Source: Streptomyces cadmiisoli
GTDB taxonomy: Bacteria; Actinomycetota; Actinomycetes; Streptomycetales; Streptomycetaceae
Length of the DNA: 64,000 nt
NCBI RefSeq assembly: GCF_003261055.1
Contig: NZ_CP030073.1
Location: forward strand, 8,370,001 to 8,434,000
Direction: 5' to 3'
The translations under genes and the position numbers were made by a program. The notes below the pieces were generated by a model. The model had not been told where the DNA came from, ran no database searches, and was given only the letters and a program-made list of their open reading frames with translations. Shown in pieces: positions 16,516 to 25,779 of this stretch. Each line of letters starts with the position of its first letter. The stretch's first letter is position 1.

Positions 16516-17736
16516 ATGACCGCGACCGAGACGCCCGGCACACTGCTCCGGATCCTCGACTACTCCTCCCGGGCCGACCCGTATCCCCTCTACGCCGAGC
16601 TGCGTGAGACGCCGGTGGCCCTCCAGGAGGACGGCAGCTACGTCATCAGCACCTATCGCGAGCTCATGGACATCCTGCACAACCCGCACCTGAGCTCCGA
16701 CGTCCGCCATCTGTCGCGTCCGATGGAAGCAGCCGAGGGGCGCGGCACGCCGGCGTTCATCAACCTCGACCCGCCCGAGCACGACCGCCTGCGGCGGATG
16801 GCGATGCGCCATTTCGGCCCCCCGCACACCCCGGGGCTGGTGGCCGGCCTGGAGCCCGACCTGACCGCCACCGTCGGCAGCCTGATCGACGATTTCGCGG
16901 GAAAGGAACAGATCGACATCGTCGACGACTTCGCCTACCCGTTCCCCGTCACTGTGATCTGCCACCTGCTCGGCGTGCCGCGCGAGGACGAACCGAGGTT
17001 CCACTTGTGGGTGAACGCCGTCATCGAGTCGATCGACTACAACCCGAAGACCGACCCCAAGGAAAAGCTGGAGAATGGCCGGCAGGCGACCAACGAGCTG
17101 CGCGCCTACCTCCGCGGGCTGGTGGAAGAACGCCACAGCCGGCCAAGTGACGACCTGCTCTCCCGCCTGGCCAACGACGACGGGCCGGACGGGCGGATGA
17201 CCGACGAAGAAATCGTCGCCACCGCCAATCTCCTGCTGATCGCCGGCCACGAGACCACGGTCAACCTCATCACCAACGGCATGCTGACGCTGCTGCGCCA
17301 CCCGCAGATGCTGCAGCGACTGCGCGATGAGCCGGACCTGATCGTGCCGCTGGTCGAAGAGCTGCTGCGCTACGAGCCTCCGGTGCACATCATCCCGTGG
17401 CGGGCGGCGTACAGCGATGTCGCGGTCGCCGACACGGTGATCCCCAAGGGCTCACGGATCATACTGATGCTGGCCTCGGGCAGCCGCGATCCGAACCGTT
17501 TCCACGATCCCGATCGCTTCGACCCCGATCGGCCCGACAACCAGCACCTCGGGTTCGGCAGCGGAATCCACCTGTGCTTCGGCGGCCCGCTGGCCCGGCG
17601 GGAGACCCAGATCGCGCTGACCGAGCTGGTACGCCGCCTCGACCGGCCCGGCCTGGTCACCGACCCGCCACCGTACCGGCGAAGCCCCGTTCTTCGCGGT
17701 CCGATCCATCTGCCCGTCGAGCAGGGCGCAGGCTGA
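16516..17736 (+). CDS. Cytochrome P450 (bacterial class I)
   Basis: A 406-residue P450 with AGGAGGG before ATG 16516. I-helix oxygen-binding motif LLLIAGHETTVNLI, K-helix ExxR in EELLRYEPPVH and heme loop FGSGIHLCFGGPLARRE with ligand Cys354 are intact. Length is typical of soluble bacterial enzymes. It is the last gene of a three-gene operon with its own ferredoxin and reductase, so it needs no outside partner. No biosynthetic cluster surrounds it; a detoxification or catabolic hydroxylation role is as likely as natural-product tailoring. Confidence 0.93.
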   Translation: MTATETPGTLLRILDYSSRADPYPLYAELRETPVALQEDGSYVISTYRELMDILHNPHLSSDVRHLSRPMEAAEGRGTPAFINLDPPEHDRLRRMAMRHFGPPHTPGLVAGLEPDLTATVGSLIDDFAGKEQIDIVDDFAYPFPVTVICHLLGVPREDEPRFHLWVNAVIESIDYNPKTDPKEKLENGRQATNELRAYLRGLVEERHSRPSDDLLSRLANDDGPDGRMTDEEIVATANLLLIAGHETTVNLITNGMLTLLRHPQMLQRLRDEPDLIVPLVEELLRYEPPVHIIPWRAAYSDVAVADTVIPKGSRIILMLASGSRDPNRFHDPDRFDPDRPDNQHLGFGSGIHLCFGGPLARRETQIALTELVRRLDRPGLVTDPPPYRRSPVLRGPIHLPVEQGAG

Positions 17737-17757
17737 CCCGACCGCCGTGGCCGCTTC

Positions 17758-18435
17758 TCAGGACGTGAGGATGCTGATGCCGTCACCGAGGAGCTTGAGG
17801 CCGAGTACGAAGAACAGGACGGCCAGGACGGCGACGTTGTGCCGCGCGGCCCAGTCCCGCCAGTCGGTGAGGATGCTCTTGGCGCGTTCGCCCATGATCA
17901 CGTAGACGGCGAGCGGTGCGAGCACTCCCAGGGAGGCGATGGCCACGAAGATCGCGAGCGTTCCGATCTGCTGCGGCAGGGGGAGACCCGACGAGCTGAT
18001 CGAGGCGCCTGCTGCGATGGTCAGGGGTGCGTTCTTGAGATTCGCCCCCGAGAGCAGCAGCCCCAGACCCCAGATCTTGACAGGGGTGAAGCGGTCGATC
18101 GCAGCCATCCACGTCGGCAGATGTGCCTGAGAGGAGTCTTTGGGGCGGCGCCGCCATTGACGCGCGCCGAAGAGGGCGAGGAGGGCGCCCAGAGCAAGTT
18201 TGAGGGCTCCCACCCAGGTGGCCGGCTGCTCGTGAGTCGAGGCTCCGGCAGTGCCGCCGATGGCCAGCATGATGGCTCCGAGTGCTGTGAGTCCCAGAAC
18301 CCAGCCGAGGGCGAAGAGGAGTCCGTTGAGGCGCCCCTGCGGGGTGGCCAGGATGAGGATGATCGCCACGATCGGGAGTGGGCTGACCGCGACACCGGCA
18401 GCCAAGCCCAACACATCACCGACGGCTTGACCCAC
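17758..18435 (-). CDS. GAP-family integral membrane protein
   Basis: A 225-residue protein with six hydrophobic segments, beginning GQAVGDVLGLAAGVAVSPLPI and ending LKLLGDGISILTS. The VGVAVSPLPI start and central FTPVKIWGLGLLLSGANLKN match the GAP (Sap, sulfolipid-addressing) family of actinobacteria, related to LysE-type exporters. GTG 18435 is chosen because GGAGG lies five bases upstream. It converges on the P450 with 21 bases between the stops. Mycobacterial relatives help move cell-envelope lipids; the cargo here is unknown. Confidence 0.8.
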   Translation of the reverse strand: MGQAVGDVLGLAAGVAVSPLPIVAIILILATPQGRLNGLLFALGWVLGLTALGAIMLAIGGTAGASTHEQPATWVGALKLALGALLALFGARQWRRRPKDSSQAHLPTWMAAIDRFTPVKIWGLGLLLSGANLKNAPLTIAAGASISSSGLPLPQQIGTLAIFVAIASLGVLAPLAVYVIMGERAKSILTDWRDWAARHNVAVLAVLFFVLGLKLLGDGISILTS

Positions 18436-18788
18436 TGCGGCCTCCACTGGAGGAAGAGACGAATGGTCCGGAGTGGACTGGCCGTGTCGTCCGGCCCGAA
18501 GCCGACGTGCCCGGTCCTGCGTACGGGCGCAGTCCTCCTCGCCATCGTGGACGTCTGCGGATCCGCCGGCCATCGGCCGGTGGCGAACGAGTGACCTGAG
18601 CCCGGGAAGCGCGGTGCGGCGGGGCACGGTCCGGCCGAGCCCTGCGCGACCTCACGACACATTCACGCGTGCGCGCTGCGTGTCCGTAGTGGAGTCCGAG
18701 CGGCTGTGCCGGTGCTTGTCGAGGGTAGGGCCGCTGGGTGGACCGGCGCGCTCGGTGTCACGTCATTTGCCTGCGGGGCGAGGCCAGT
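18436..18788. other. 353-base divergent intergenic region, nothing recognised
   Basis: It separates the GAP-family gene from the secreted aminopeptidase, so it must hold both promoters. I found no clear inverted repeat or promoter pair. Confidence 0.4.
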
Positions 18789-20240
18789 GTGAAGCTGTCG
18801 CGTCGGAAGGCATGCACAGCTCTCTCGCCGGCAGGTGTGACTCATGAATGGCGCGGACATATCCGTACCTTGGTGGTGGCGGCCCTGAGTACCGTCCCAC
18901 CGTCGTCTGCGGCCCCGGCCGTCGTGCCGCCACCCGCCCCGGCACAGCTGCGTTGGGAGCCCTGCGGCAGCCAGGGCGCCGAAGGCGCCGCGCTGGAGGT
19001 GCCCCTCGACTGGTCCCGGCCGGACGGCGAGACCATCACCGTCGCGGTGACCCGGCTGCGAGCCGCCGACCCCGCCCAGCGGATCGGCACGCTGTTCTTC
19101 AACCCGGGAGGCCCCGGCAACGCGGCACGGCCATGGGTTCGGGACAGGGCGATCGAGTTGTTCCCCGCCGCGCTGCGCGACCGGTTCGACATCGTCGGGG
19201 TGGACCCGCGTGGCACGGGCGACAGCCGGCCTCTGATCGCGTGCGACAAGCCGACCGCGGAATTGAACGGCGGACGCTACCCCGCCACACGCGCGGAATA
19301 CGACCGGTTGATCGCATACAACCGCAGCTTCGCGGAGGAATGCCGGCGTGCCACCGGTCCGCTGATCGACCACGTGGACACGGTCAGCTCGGCACGGGAC
19401 TTCGACGCGGTGCGCCAGGCCCTCGGTGAACAGCGGGTCAGCTGGCTCGGCCTGTCCTACGGCACCGTCCTGACCGCGACGTACGCCGAACTGTTCCCGG
19501 AGCGGGTGCGGGCCGCCGTGCTGGACGGACCCCTGGACCGCAGCATCGGCTCTCGTGCCCTCGCTTCCGACGACGCCGCGGCGGCCGAGGACGCGTTCGG
19601 GCTGTTCGCCGACTGGTGCGAGTCCGAACCCGGTTGCGCGCTGTACGGCAAGGACGTCCGGGCCGAGTACGGGTCACTGCTCGACCGGGCGCCGCTGCAG
19701 GCTCTCGGTCACCCGGAGGGCGTGAGCGCGGACCAGATCGGCTTCGGTACCTACGCCAAGCTCATCTTCCGCAGCGCTTGGAGCTCGCTCGCCGAGGATC
19801 TCGCCGCCGCGTCGACGGACGCGTCCGCCTTTGCGGCGGCGGGGGCGCGATGCCCGGCGTACCGGGTGATCGCCTGCCACGACATGCCGACCGGTGATGT
19901 CGGCTATGCGGAGTTCTCCGCCCGGCTCGCCGAGGTCCGCCGACTGGCTCCGGTCTTCGGCGGTTACGTGGAGGGCTGGGACATCCAGGCGGGCTGCTTG
20001 GGCTGGCCGATCGAATCCGCGAATCCGTGGGGTCCGATCCGTGTGACCGGTACCCCGCCCCTGCTCGTGGTGGCCGGTACGCACGACCCCGCCACCCCGC
20101 TCCACTGGGGTGAGGGCGTGGCCTCACAGATCGACGGTTCGGAACTCCTCGTCTGGGACGGTGTGGGCCACACCGCGTTTCTCAATCACCCGCCGACCGT
20201 GGACCGTGCGGTCGACTACCTGATCACCGGACGTGTCTAG
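18789..20240 (+). CDS. Secreted alpha/beta hydrolase, tripeptidyl aminopeptidase-like
   Basis: About 483 residues from GTG 18789 (GAGG five bases upstream). A basic N-terminus and hydrophobic stretch TLVVAALSTVPPSSAAPA look like a signal peptide. The fold shows FFNPGGPGNAA (oxyanion region), DPRGTGDS, nucleophile Ser in WLGLSYGT, catalytic Asp in VVAGTHDPATP and His in GVGHTAF. This is the S33/SlpD-SlpE group of Streptomyces secreted aminopeptidases, with the usual C-terminal TAP-like segment. Probably releases N-terminal tripeptides outside the cell. Confidence 0.87.
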   Translation: MKLSRRKACTALSPAGVTHEWRGHIRTLVVAALSTVPPSSAAPAVVPPPAPAQLRWEPCGSQGAEGAALEVPLDWSRPDGETITVAVTRLRAADPAQRIGTLFFNPGGPGNAARPWVRDRAIELFPAALRDRFDIVGVDPRGTGDSRPLIACDKPTAELNGGRYPATRAEYDRLIAYNRSFAEECRRATGPLIDHVDTVSSARDFDAVRQALGEQRVSWLGLSYGTVLTATYAELFPERVRAAVLDGPLDRSIGSRALASDDAAAAEDAFGLFADWCESEPGCALYGKDVRAEYGSLLDRAPLQALGHPEGVSADQIGFGTYAKLIFRSAWSSLAEDLAAASTDASAFAAAGARCPAYRVIACHDMPTGDVGYAEFSARLAEVRRLAPVFGGYVEGWDIQAGCLGWPIESANPWGPIRVTGTPPLLVVAGTHDPATPLHWGEGVASQIDGSELLVWDGVGHTAFLNHPPTVDRAVDYLITGRV

Positions 20241-20457
20241 GCGGTCCTGCGGCTGGTTTCCGTTCCCGCGCGAGGTGTCACGCAGCTCCTGGTCGGCGAT
20301 GACGGAATGTCAGATGTAACAACAAGCGTGCCCCGCTTGCGAGTTGTGCCGGTGGTCTGGTCCTGTGGCGGATGGTGACAGTGTGGACACGCCATGCCTG
20401 CGGCGCCAAACTCGGCTCAGTCCCCTTGTGGGAACCAGGATTCAGGACGGAGGCATG

Positions 20458-21192
20458 ATGCCACGACGCACGATCCGACTATTGATCTCGTTTGTCATGC
20501 TCATGGCCGCATTGTCGGGCGGTGTGCTGGCCACGGCCGGCCCGGCCCAGGCCGACGAGTGCTACACCTGGAACCGCACGCTGTCCGAGGGCATGTCGGG
20601 CGCCGACGTGACCCAACTCCAGATACGTGTGGCCGGGCACGTGGACTACGGCGAGATCCTCTCCGTCGACGGCAACTTCGGTCCGCGGACCAAAGCCGCG
20701 GTCACCAAGTTCCAGCAGGCGTACGGACTGGGAGCGGACGGCGTCGCGGGTTCCCAGACGTTCGCCAAGATCTATGCCCTCCAGGACCCGGACTGCACGC
20801 CGATCCACTTCACCTACGCGGAGTTGAACAAGTGCAACTCCGACTGGTCCGGCGGAGCGGTCAGCGCCGCGACGGCCAAGTCCAACGCCCTGCGCACCAT
20901 GTGGAAGCTGGAGGCCATGCGGCGCGCGATGGGCGACACCCCGCTCGTCGTCACCAGCGGATTCCGCTCGTACTCCTGCAACAGCGCGGTGGGCGGCGCG
21001 TCCAACAGCCGCCACCTCTACGGTGACGCCGCCGACCTGGTGGGCAACCCGTCGTTCTGCCAGCTCGCGCAGCGTGGCCGCTACCACGGTTTCGGTGGCA
21101 TCTTCGGCCCCGGCTACCCCGGCCACGACGACCACACCCACGTGGACGGGCGCACCAGCCGCTCCTGGTCCGCGCCCAGTTGCGGCATCTGA
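20458..21192 (+). CDS. Secreted M15 D-Ala-D-Ala carboxypeptidase with peptidoglycan-binding domain
   Basis: A 244-residue protein with a signal peptide (MPRRTIRLLISFVMLMAAL... to AQADE), a PG_binding_1 domain (VDGNFGPRTKAAVTKFQQAYGL) and an M15 domain whose zinc ligands lie in SRHLYGDAADL and HDDHTHVDGR. It should cleave stem peptides in the wall. ATG 20458 has GGAGG four bases upstream; ATG 20455 is too close. First of three consecutive secreted wall-binding proteins on the same strand. Confidence 0.88.
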   Translation: MPRRTIRLLISFVMLMAALSGGVLATAGPAQADECYTWNRTLSEGMSGADVTQLQIRVAGHVDYGEILSVDGNFGPRTKAAVTKFQQAYGLGADGVAGSQTFAKIYALQDPDCTPIHFTYAELNKCNSDWSGGAVSAATAKSNALRTMWKLEAMRRAMGDTPLVVTSGFRSYSCNSAVGGASNSRHLYGDAADLVGNPSFCQLAQRGRYHGFGGIFGPGYPGHDDHTHVDGRTSRSWSAPSCGI

Positions 21193-21332
21193 CCAACGAG
21201 CCCCATGTATCCGTGCGCGTCCCGGCGCACAACAGACCCACAGCGCCGGGACGCGCACCGCTCGTCCAGGCACGGAGCAGTCCTGCCGCGCCGCTCTCGC
21301 TCGCTCCCCCAGCATCGAGTAGGAGTGCCCTG

Positions 21333-23081
21333 ATGTCGTCCCGCAAGCACTGGCGCGCCCGCGCCGGAACGGCCGTGCTGGCGCTGCTCGCCGGTATCGG
21401 CGCGTTCGCCGTCCCCGCGCCCGCCCTCGCGGACTCCCCGTCGGAGAACCGGCAGACCGTGAGTTACCACGGCTACCGCATCGAGGTTCCCGCCGACTGG
21501 AAGGTGGTCGATCTCGCCGAGAATCCGCGAGCCTGTCTGCGCTTCGACAGACCCGCCGTCTACGTGGGCCGGCCCGCCGACCAGAACGACTGCCCCGCCC
21601 GGATAGTGGGCCGGACGGCGGGCATCGTCGTCGAGCCGATCACCGCACGCTCCGCCGGCCAGGCGACGGCGGCGACCGCGCGGACACCGCGCGGCAAGGC
21701 CGCCGCCCCGTCCGTCGCGTCCAGCAACGACACCATCCAGATCGCGGTGGAGGACGCCGGGGTGCTGGTCACCGCGGCCCACACGCCGGGCACCGAGAGC
21801 CTGGTCCGCGACGCTCTCGCCTCGGCCGAGCTCACCGCGGGCGCCGAGCGCACCGAACTGCCCCGCGCGACGGAGAAAGCCCAGACCGCTCCGCTTGCCG
21901 CGGCCGGTCCACAACCCGGCAGCTATCTGGGCAGGGGCTTCGACGCCTGCACCGCGCCCTCGCAAGCCGCGATGAACGCATGGAAGTCCAGCTCGCCGTA
22001 CGGCGCGGTCGGCGTCTACATCAGCGGGTCCTTCCGCGGCTGCTCCCAGCCCAACCTGACCGCGAGCTGGGTGACCAACCAGACCAACAACGGCTGGCGC
22101 CTGATCCCCATCGACGTCGGCCGTCAGGCGCCGTGCACCAACTATTCGCTGAAGATGTCCTCCGACCCGGCCACGGCCAAGTCCCAGGGCGTCACCGCGG
22201 CGGCCGGCGCCATCACCGCCGCGTCGAACCTCGGCATCCCGGCGGGCAGCGCCATCTACAGCGACATCGAGGCGTACACCTCGACCGCCTCCTGCAAGGC
22301 GGCCGTGCTGTCGTACCTGTCCGGCTGGACCGAGCGACTGCACAGCAGCGGCTACGTGTCGGGCTTCTACTCGAGCGCCGCCTCCGGAATCAGGGACGCT
22401 GCCGCCGAGTACAACAACAGCGCCTACACACGGGTCGACCACATCTTCTACGCCTGGTGGAACGGCGCCGCCGACACCAACACCGGTTCCTACGTGCCGT
22501 CCTCCTACTGGTCGGGCCACCAGCGCATCCACCAGTACGTGGGTGAGGTCACCGAGTCCTACGGCGGCTACTCGATCAACATCGACCGCGACTACCTCGA
22601 CGTCGGTACCGGCACCCCGCAACAGCCCACCTGCACCGGGGCGAACCTCGACTTCACCGCGTACACCACCGTCCAGAGCGGTTCGAACGGCAACCTGGTC
22701 AAGGCGGCCCAGTGCCTGCTGAAGGCCGCCGGCCACGACCCGGGCACCCCCGACGGGATATTCGGCCCCGACACCACCACCGCCGCCCGGAACTTCCAGT
22801 CCGGCAAGGGACTCACCGCGGACGGCGTCGTCGGCCCGAAGACCTGGACCGCGCTGCTGTCCCGCGGAACCACCCCGACCGTGCAGAGCGGTTCGACGGG
22901 AGAAGCCGTCACCCGGCTCCAGCGTGCCCTGACGGCCGCCCTCGGCCGGACGGTGGCCATCGACGGCGACTTCGGCTCGGGCACCGCACAAGCCGTCCGC
23001 GACTACCAGTCCTCGCGCGGGCTGGCGAACGACGGCATCGCCGGCCCCGCCACCTGGGGCGCCCTCCAGTCAGGAAGATGA
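21333..23081 (+). CDS. Secreted DUF1906 (Rv2525c-like) protein with two peptidoglycan-binding domains
   Basis: A 582-residue protein with AGGAG before ATG 21333 and a signal peptide ending PAPALADS. After a variable region of about 170 residues comes a DUF1906 glycoside-hydrolase-like TIM barrel: FDACTAPSQAAMNAW, VGVYISGSFRGCSQ, IYSDIEAYTST and GFYSSAASGI. Two PG_binding_1 repeats close the protein (PDGIFGPDTTTAARNFQ and IDGDFGSGTAQAVRDYQ). The DUF1906 protein Rv2525c of Mycobacterium is secreted and affects the wall; an enzymatic reaction is not proven. Eleven bases separate it from the next gene. Confidence 0.87.
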   Translation: MSSRKHWRARAGTAVLALLAGIGAFAVPAPALADSPSENRQTVSYHGYRIEVPADWKVVDLAENPRACLRFDRPAVYVGRPADQNDCPARIVGRTAGIVVEPITARSAGQATAATARTPRGKAAAPSVASSNDTIQIAVEDAGVLVTAAHTPGTESLVRDALASAELTAGAERTELPRATEKAQTAPLAAAGPQPGSYLGRGFDACTAPSQAAMNAWKSSSPYGAVGVYISGSFRGCSQPNLTASWVTNQTNNGWRLIPIDVGRQAPCTNYSLKMSSDPATAKSQGVTAAAGAITAASNLGIPAGSAIYSDIEAYTSTASCKAAVLSYLSGWTERLHSSGYVSGFYSSAASGIRDAAAEYNNSAYTRVDHIFYAWWNGAADTNTGSYVPSSYWSGHQRIHQYVGEVTESYGGYSINIDRDYLDVGTGTPQQPTCTGANLDFTAYTTVQSGSNGNLVKAAQCLLKAAGHDPGTPDGIFGPDTTTAARNFQSGKGLTADGVVGPKTWTALLSRGTTPTVQSGSTGEAVTRLQRALTAALGRTVAIDGDFGSGTAQAVRDYQSSRGLANDGIAGPATWGALQSGR

Positions 23082-23091
23082 GGAAGGAATC

Positions 23092-24030
23092 ATGAGACAA
23101 CTCGGGCGCGTCCTCGCGCTGTTCACCGCGGTCGCCGCACTGCTCCTCGGAGCGGGCATCCCCGCGCAGGCCTTTCCCCAGGCCGCGTTCCCGCTGACCA
23201 GCAACGGCAGCCGGGGCACCGACGTCGTCGCGTTGCAGCACCTGCTCGCCGCGCACGGCCGCACGGTGACCGCGGACGGGGTCTTCGGCTCCGGGACGCA
23301 CAGCGCCGTCGTCGGCTTCCAGCAGTCCAAGGGTCTGACCGCGGACGGCATCGTCGGCCCCGCCACCTGGGGGGCGCTCGCCATCACCGTACGGCAGGGC
23401 GACAACGGGCCCGCGGTGACGGCCGTTCAGGCGCTGCTCAACGCGAAACGCGGCGCGGGCCTGTCGGTCGACGGCGACTTCGGACCCGCCACCGTGACCG
23501 CGGTACGCACCTTCCAGTCGCACGCAGGGATCGGTGTGGACGGTGTCGTCGGGCCGACCACGTGGAAGAACCTGCTGTGGCACTACGAGAACATCAACTT
23601 CGGTGCCGGCACGATGTGCGCGCAGAGCCCTGACGGAAACGCCAACGCCCACTGGGCGACGGCCGGCGCCGTCGGTCAACTCGAAGCCGCCGCCGCCACC
23701 TTCGCCGGTACCGGGAACGGCCGACTGCCGGTCGGCGACGCGGGCTTCGAGCACGGCGGGGACATCCCCGGCCACGCCAGTCACGAAGTGGGAATGGACA
23801 TCGACGTGTGGCCGATCCGCACCGACTCGGCGCAGTGCACCGCCGGACGCATCACCTGGCAGTCGTCGACGTACGACCGCGCGGCCACCCGCCGACTGGT
23901 TCAGGAGATCCGGGCGAAGGCTCCCGGCCACGTCGAACTGATCTTCTTCAATGATCCGCAGCTGATCTCGGAAGGCTTGACCACGAGCTACCCGAACCAC
24001 GACAACCACCTGCACATCCGCTACCGGTAG
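23092..24030 (+). CDS. Secreted murein endopeptidase (M74/MepA-like) with two peptidoglycan-binding domains
   Basis: A 312-residue protein with AAGGAATC before the ATG, a signal peptide ending GIPAQA, two PG_binding_1 repeats (ADGVFGSGTHSAVVGFQ and VDGDFGPATVTAVRTFQ) and a C-terminal zinc peptidase domain. The ligands GGDIPGHASHEVGMDIDVW and NHDNHLHIRYR match penicillin-insensitive murein endopeptidases, which cut D-Ala-meso-DAP cross-links. Such enzymes are commoner in proteobacteria, so the family call is moderate. A strong bidirectional terminator follows. Confidence 0.83.
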   Translation: MRQLGRVLALFTAVAALLLGAGIPAQAFPQAAFPLTSNGSRGTDVVALQHLLAAHGRTVTADGVFGSGTHSAVVGFQQSKGLTADGIVGPATWGALAITVRQGDNGPAVTAVQALLNAKRGAGLSVDGDFGPATVTAVRTFQSHAGIGVDGVVGPTTWKNLLWHYENINFGAGTMCAQSPDGNANAHWATAGAVGQLEAAAATFAGTGNGRLPVGDAGFEHGGDIPGHASHEVGMDIDVWPIRTDSAQCTAGRITWQSSTYDRAATRRLVQEIRAKAPGHVELIFFNDPQLISEGLTTSYPNHDNHLHIRYR

Positions 24031-24035
24031 TCGAC

Positions 24036-24083
24036 CCGGCCGCGGGCCGGGACCACCGGCCCGCGGCCGGTGGTCCCGGCCCG
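24036..24083. terminator. Bidirectional terminator with two alternative hairpins
   Basis: Bases 24043-24060 and 24066-24083 form an 18-bp perfect stem with loop CCGCG. Bases 24036-24050 and 24056-24070 form a competing 15-bp perfect stem with loop GACCA. The two cannot coexist. The site lies between convergent genes, so it should stop transcription from both sides. Confidence 0.85.
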
Positions 24084-24111
24084 GGAACGCACGCCACGTT
24101 GCCGCTGTGCG

Positions 24112-25542
24112 TCAAGCGGTCTCGTACGGTGGGATGTTGTGGTTCACGCGGAACCTGTTGTCGGGGTCGTAGCGTGTCTTGACGGCTCGCAGCCACTCGT
24201 ACACGTCCGGGTCGTAGGCCTTCTGGGTCTGTTGCCCCGTGGCGTCGGCCGGGGAGAGGAAGCCGGGGTGCTTCCGTTTGCTCAGCCAAGGTGCGAGGCG
24301 GTCGAAGAGTTCCAGCCCGGTGTTCGCGTAGGCGGCCACGTCCTGGCCCGGCGGGACGACGGTGAGAGCGAAGATCGCGAACGCGGCGTCCCGTGCGCCC
24401 ACGGCGTTGGCCGTGGCCGGCGGGCGGCTGTATGCGCCTCCCAGTTGCCGGATGTCGATCAGGTTGACCCGGTTCCCCGAGTGGGGGTCCACTGTGTCGG
24501 CCAGCGCGTCGACGGTGCTCTCCGTCATCTCCGTGAGAAGCCCGAAGTGTTCCACGGCGGGTGCGGGATCGGCGGGATCCATGCCGATGGAGCCGAACTC
24601 CGTGTAGGGCTTCACCGACACTGTGTCCAGCAGAACCGGAGCGGCCTGGCGCAGGGGCGCGATGAGTCGCCCGCCCTCGTCTCCCTGCCCCACGTGGGAG
24701 ATCCTGATCGCCACGACCGGCTTGCCCTGCATGAACGCGGGAAGGCCGGGGAGCGGGGCGAAGTCGAGGAAGGCGATTCCGGACGTCATGTCGTCGGGAG
24801 CCGTTGCGGTGAAGCGCCGGTAGCTCTCGAGTGCGGCACGTGCGTCCGCTCCGGAGAAGCAGAGCGTGCCCGCGTAGAGGTGGGTCACCGGGAAGAGTGC
24901 GCACTCCATGGCGGTGACGACACCGAAGTTGCTCTTGCCGCCCAGAAGGGCGGAGAACAAGTCGCTCTCCGTATCGGCTGAGACGCGGTGCGGCTCCCCG
25001 TCCGCTGTGACGACCTCGAGGGCGGTGACGTGGTCGGCGGCCCAGCCGTATTTGCGGCCCATGGTGGCGCTGCCTCCGCCGCCGAGGGTGTATCCGATGA
25101 CTCCGACTGTCGGCGAGGAGCCGGGCAGCGGGGCGAGCCCGTGCGCGGCGGCACTGGTGACCAGCTGCTGGAATCGGACTCCGGCCTGGACACGGGCGGT
25201 CCGGGTGCAGGGGTCGATCACGAGGTCCGACATCCGTGACGTCGTGATCAGCAGGGTGTCTCCGGTCGCGGGGACGGAGGGGCCGTGCCCCGTATTGAGC
25301 ACCGCGATGTTCAGCCCGAGTCTCCCTGCGGTACGCACGGCCAGGGAGACGTCTTCGGGACCGGTCGCGCCGACCACGACGGCGGGGCTGTGCGTGACAG
25401 CCGGATTGAAGACGGCGATCTCGTCCTCGTAGCCGGCCGCCCCGGGTGTCAGGACAGGGCCGACCGCATCAGCGGTGAGGGTCTCCAGCTCGCGTTCCCA
25501 CAGGTGGCGAGCAGATATGTCGTGGGAATTGCCTGGTGCCAT
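24112..25542 (-). CDS. FAD-linked oxidase, BBE-like (VAO/PCMH superfamily)
   Basis: A 476-residue soluble oxidoreductase. The FAD-binding half shows AVLNTGHGPSVPA, where the histidine is the likely 8-alpha attachment point, then VIGYTLGGGGSATMGRKYGWAADHV. The second Cys attachment seen in bicovalent enzymes is absent (SPTVGVIGY). The C-terminal berberine-bridge motif YDPDNRFRVNHNIPP is clear. Family members oxidise sugars, alkaloids or polyketides with oxygen. A leader of about 210 bases with a TetR-type operator lies upstream, and the adjacent TetR gene is the probable regulator. Confidence 0.88.
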   Translation of the reverse strand: MAPGNSHDISARHLWERELETLTADAVGPVLTPGAAGYEDEIAVFNPAVTHSPAVVVGATGPEDVSLAVRTAGRLGLNIAVLNTGHGPSVPATGDTLLITTSRMSDLVIDPCTRTARVQAGVRFQQLVTSAAAHGLAPLPGSSPTVGVIGYTLGGGGSATMGRKYGWAADHVTALEVVTADGEPHRVSADTESDLFSALLGGKSNFGVVTAMECALFPVTHLYAGTLCFSGADARAALESYRRFTATAPDDMTSGIAFLDFAPLPGLPAFMQGKPVVAIRISHVGQGDEGGRLIAPLRQAAPVLLDTVSVKPYTEFGSIGMDPADPAPAVEHFGLLTEMTESTVDALADTVDPHSGNRVNLIDIRQLGGAYSRPPATANAVGARDAAFAIFALTVVPPGQDVAAYANTGLELFDRLAPWLSKRKHPGFLSPADATGQQTQKAYDPDVYEWLRAVKTRYDPDNRFRVNHNIPPYETA

Positions 25543-25752
25543 GACGATGTCCTTCTGTGCCGAAGGGCCGGCACCGGGTGTGCTCGCTGTGGCAGGACAT
25601 GTTCGCCGCCGACGCTCCCGCCCGGGTCACGGACCGTGGCGGGAAGGGCACACCGGGAGTTCGGGCCCGGCAGGGGTGCCGTCGTGGGTGCAGTCATGAT
25701 CGTGACCGTGGCGCCGTGTGGCGCCAGGAGATCGCACACCCGCTTCACTTTT

Positions 25753-25779
25753 CGGTATGGGCATACCGTATCATGATAC
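25753..25779. promoter_or_regulatory. TetR-type operator upstream of the FAD oxidase
   Basis: CGGTATGGGCATACCG (25753-25768) is an inverted repeat with 7-bp arms, immediately followed by the perfect palindrome GTATCATGATAC (25768-25779). The CGGTA-N6-TACCG frame of the first also occurs in front of the TetR gene. Apart from this the 374-base stretch 25543-25916 shows no gene. Confidence 0.75.

Noticed and set aside
14887..17736. Part of a natural-product cluster
   Set aside because: No polyketide, peptide or terpene synthase lies nearby in the window.
20241..20457. ydaO (c-di-AMP) riboswitch before the M15 wall hydrolase
   Set aside because: Often found before Streptomyces wall hydrolases, but the conserved core is not recognisable; only a 6-bp CAAGCG hairpin is present.
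21114..22991. 625-codon minus-strand frame opposite the DUF1906 gene
   Set aside because: Antisense shadow; the plus strand has a signal peptide and recognised domains.
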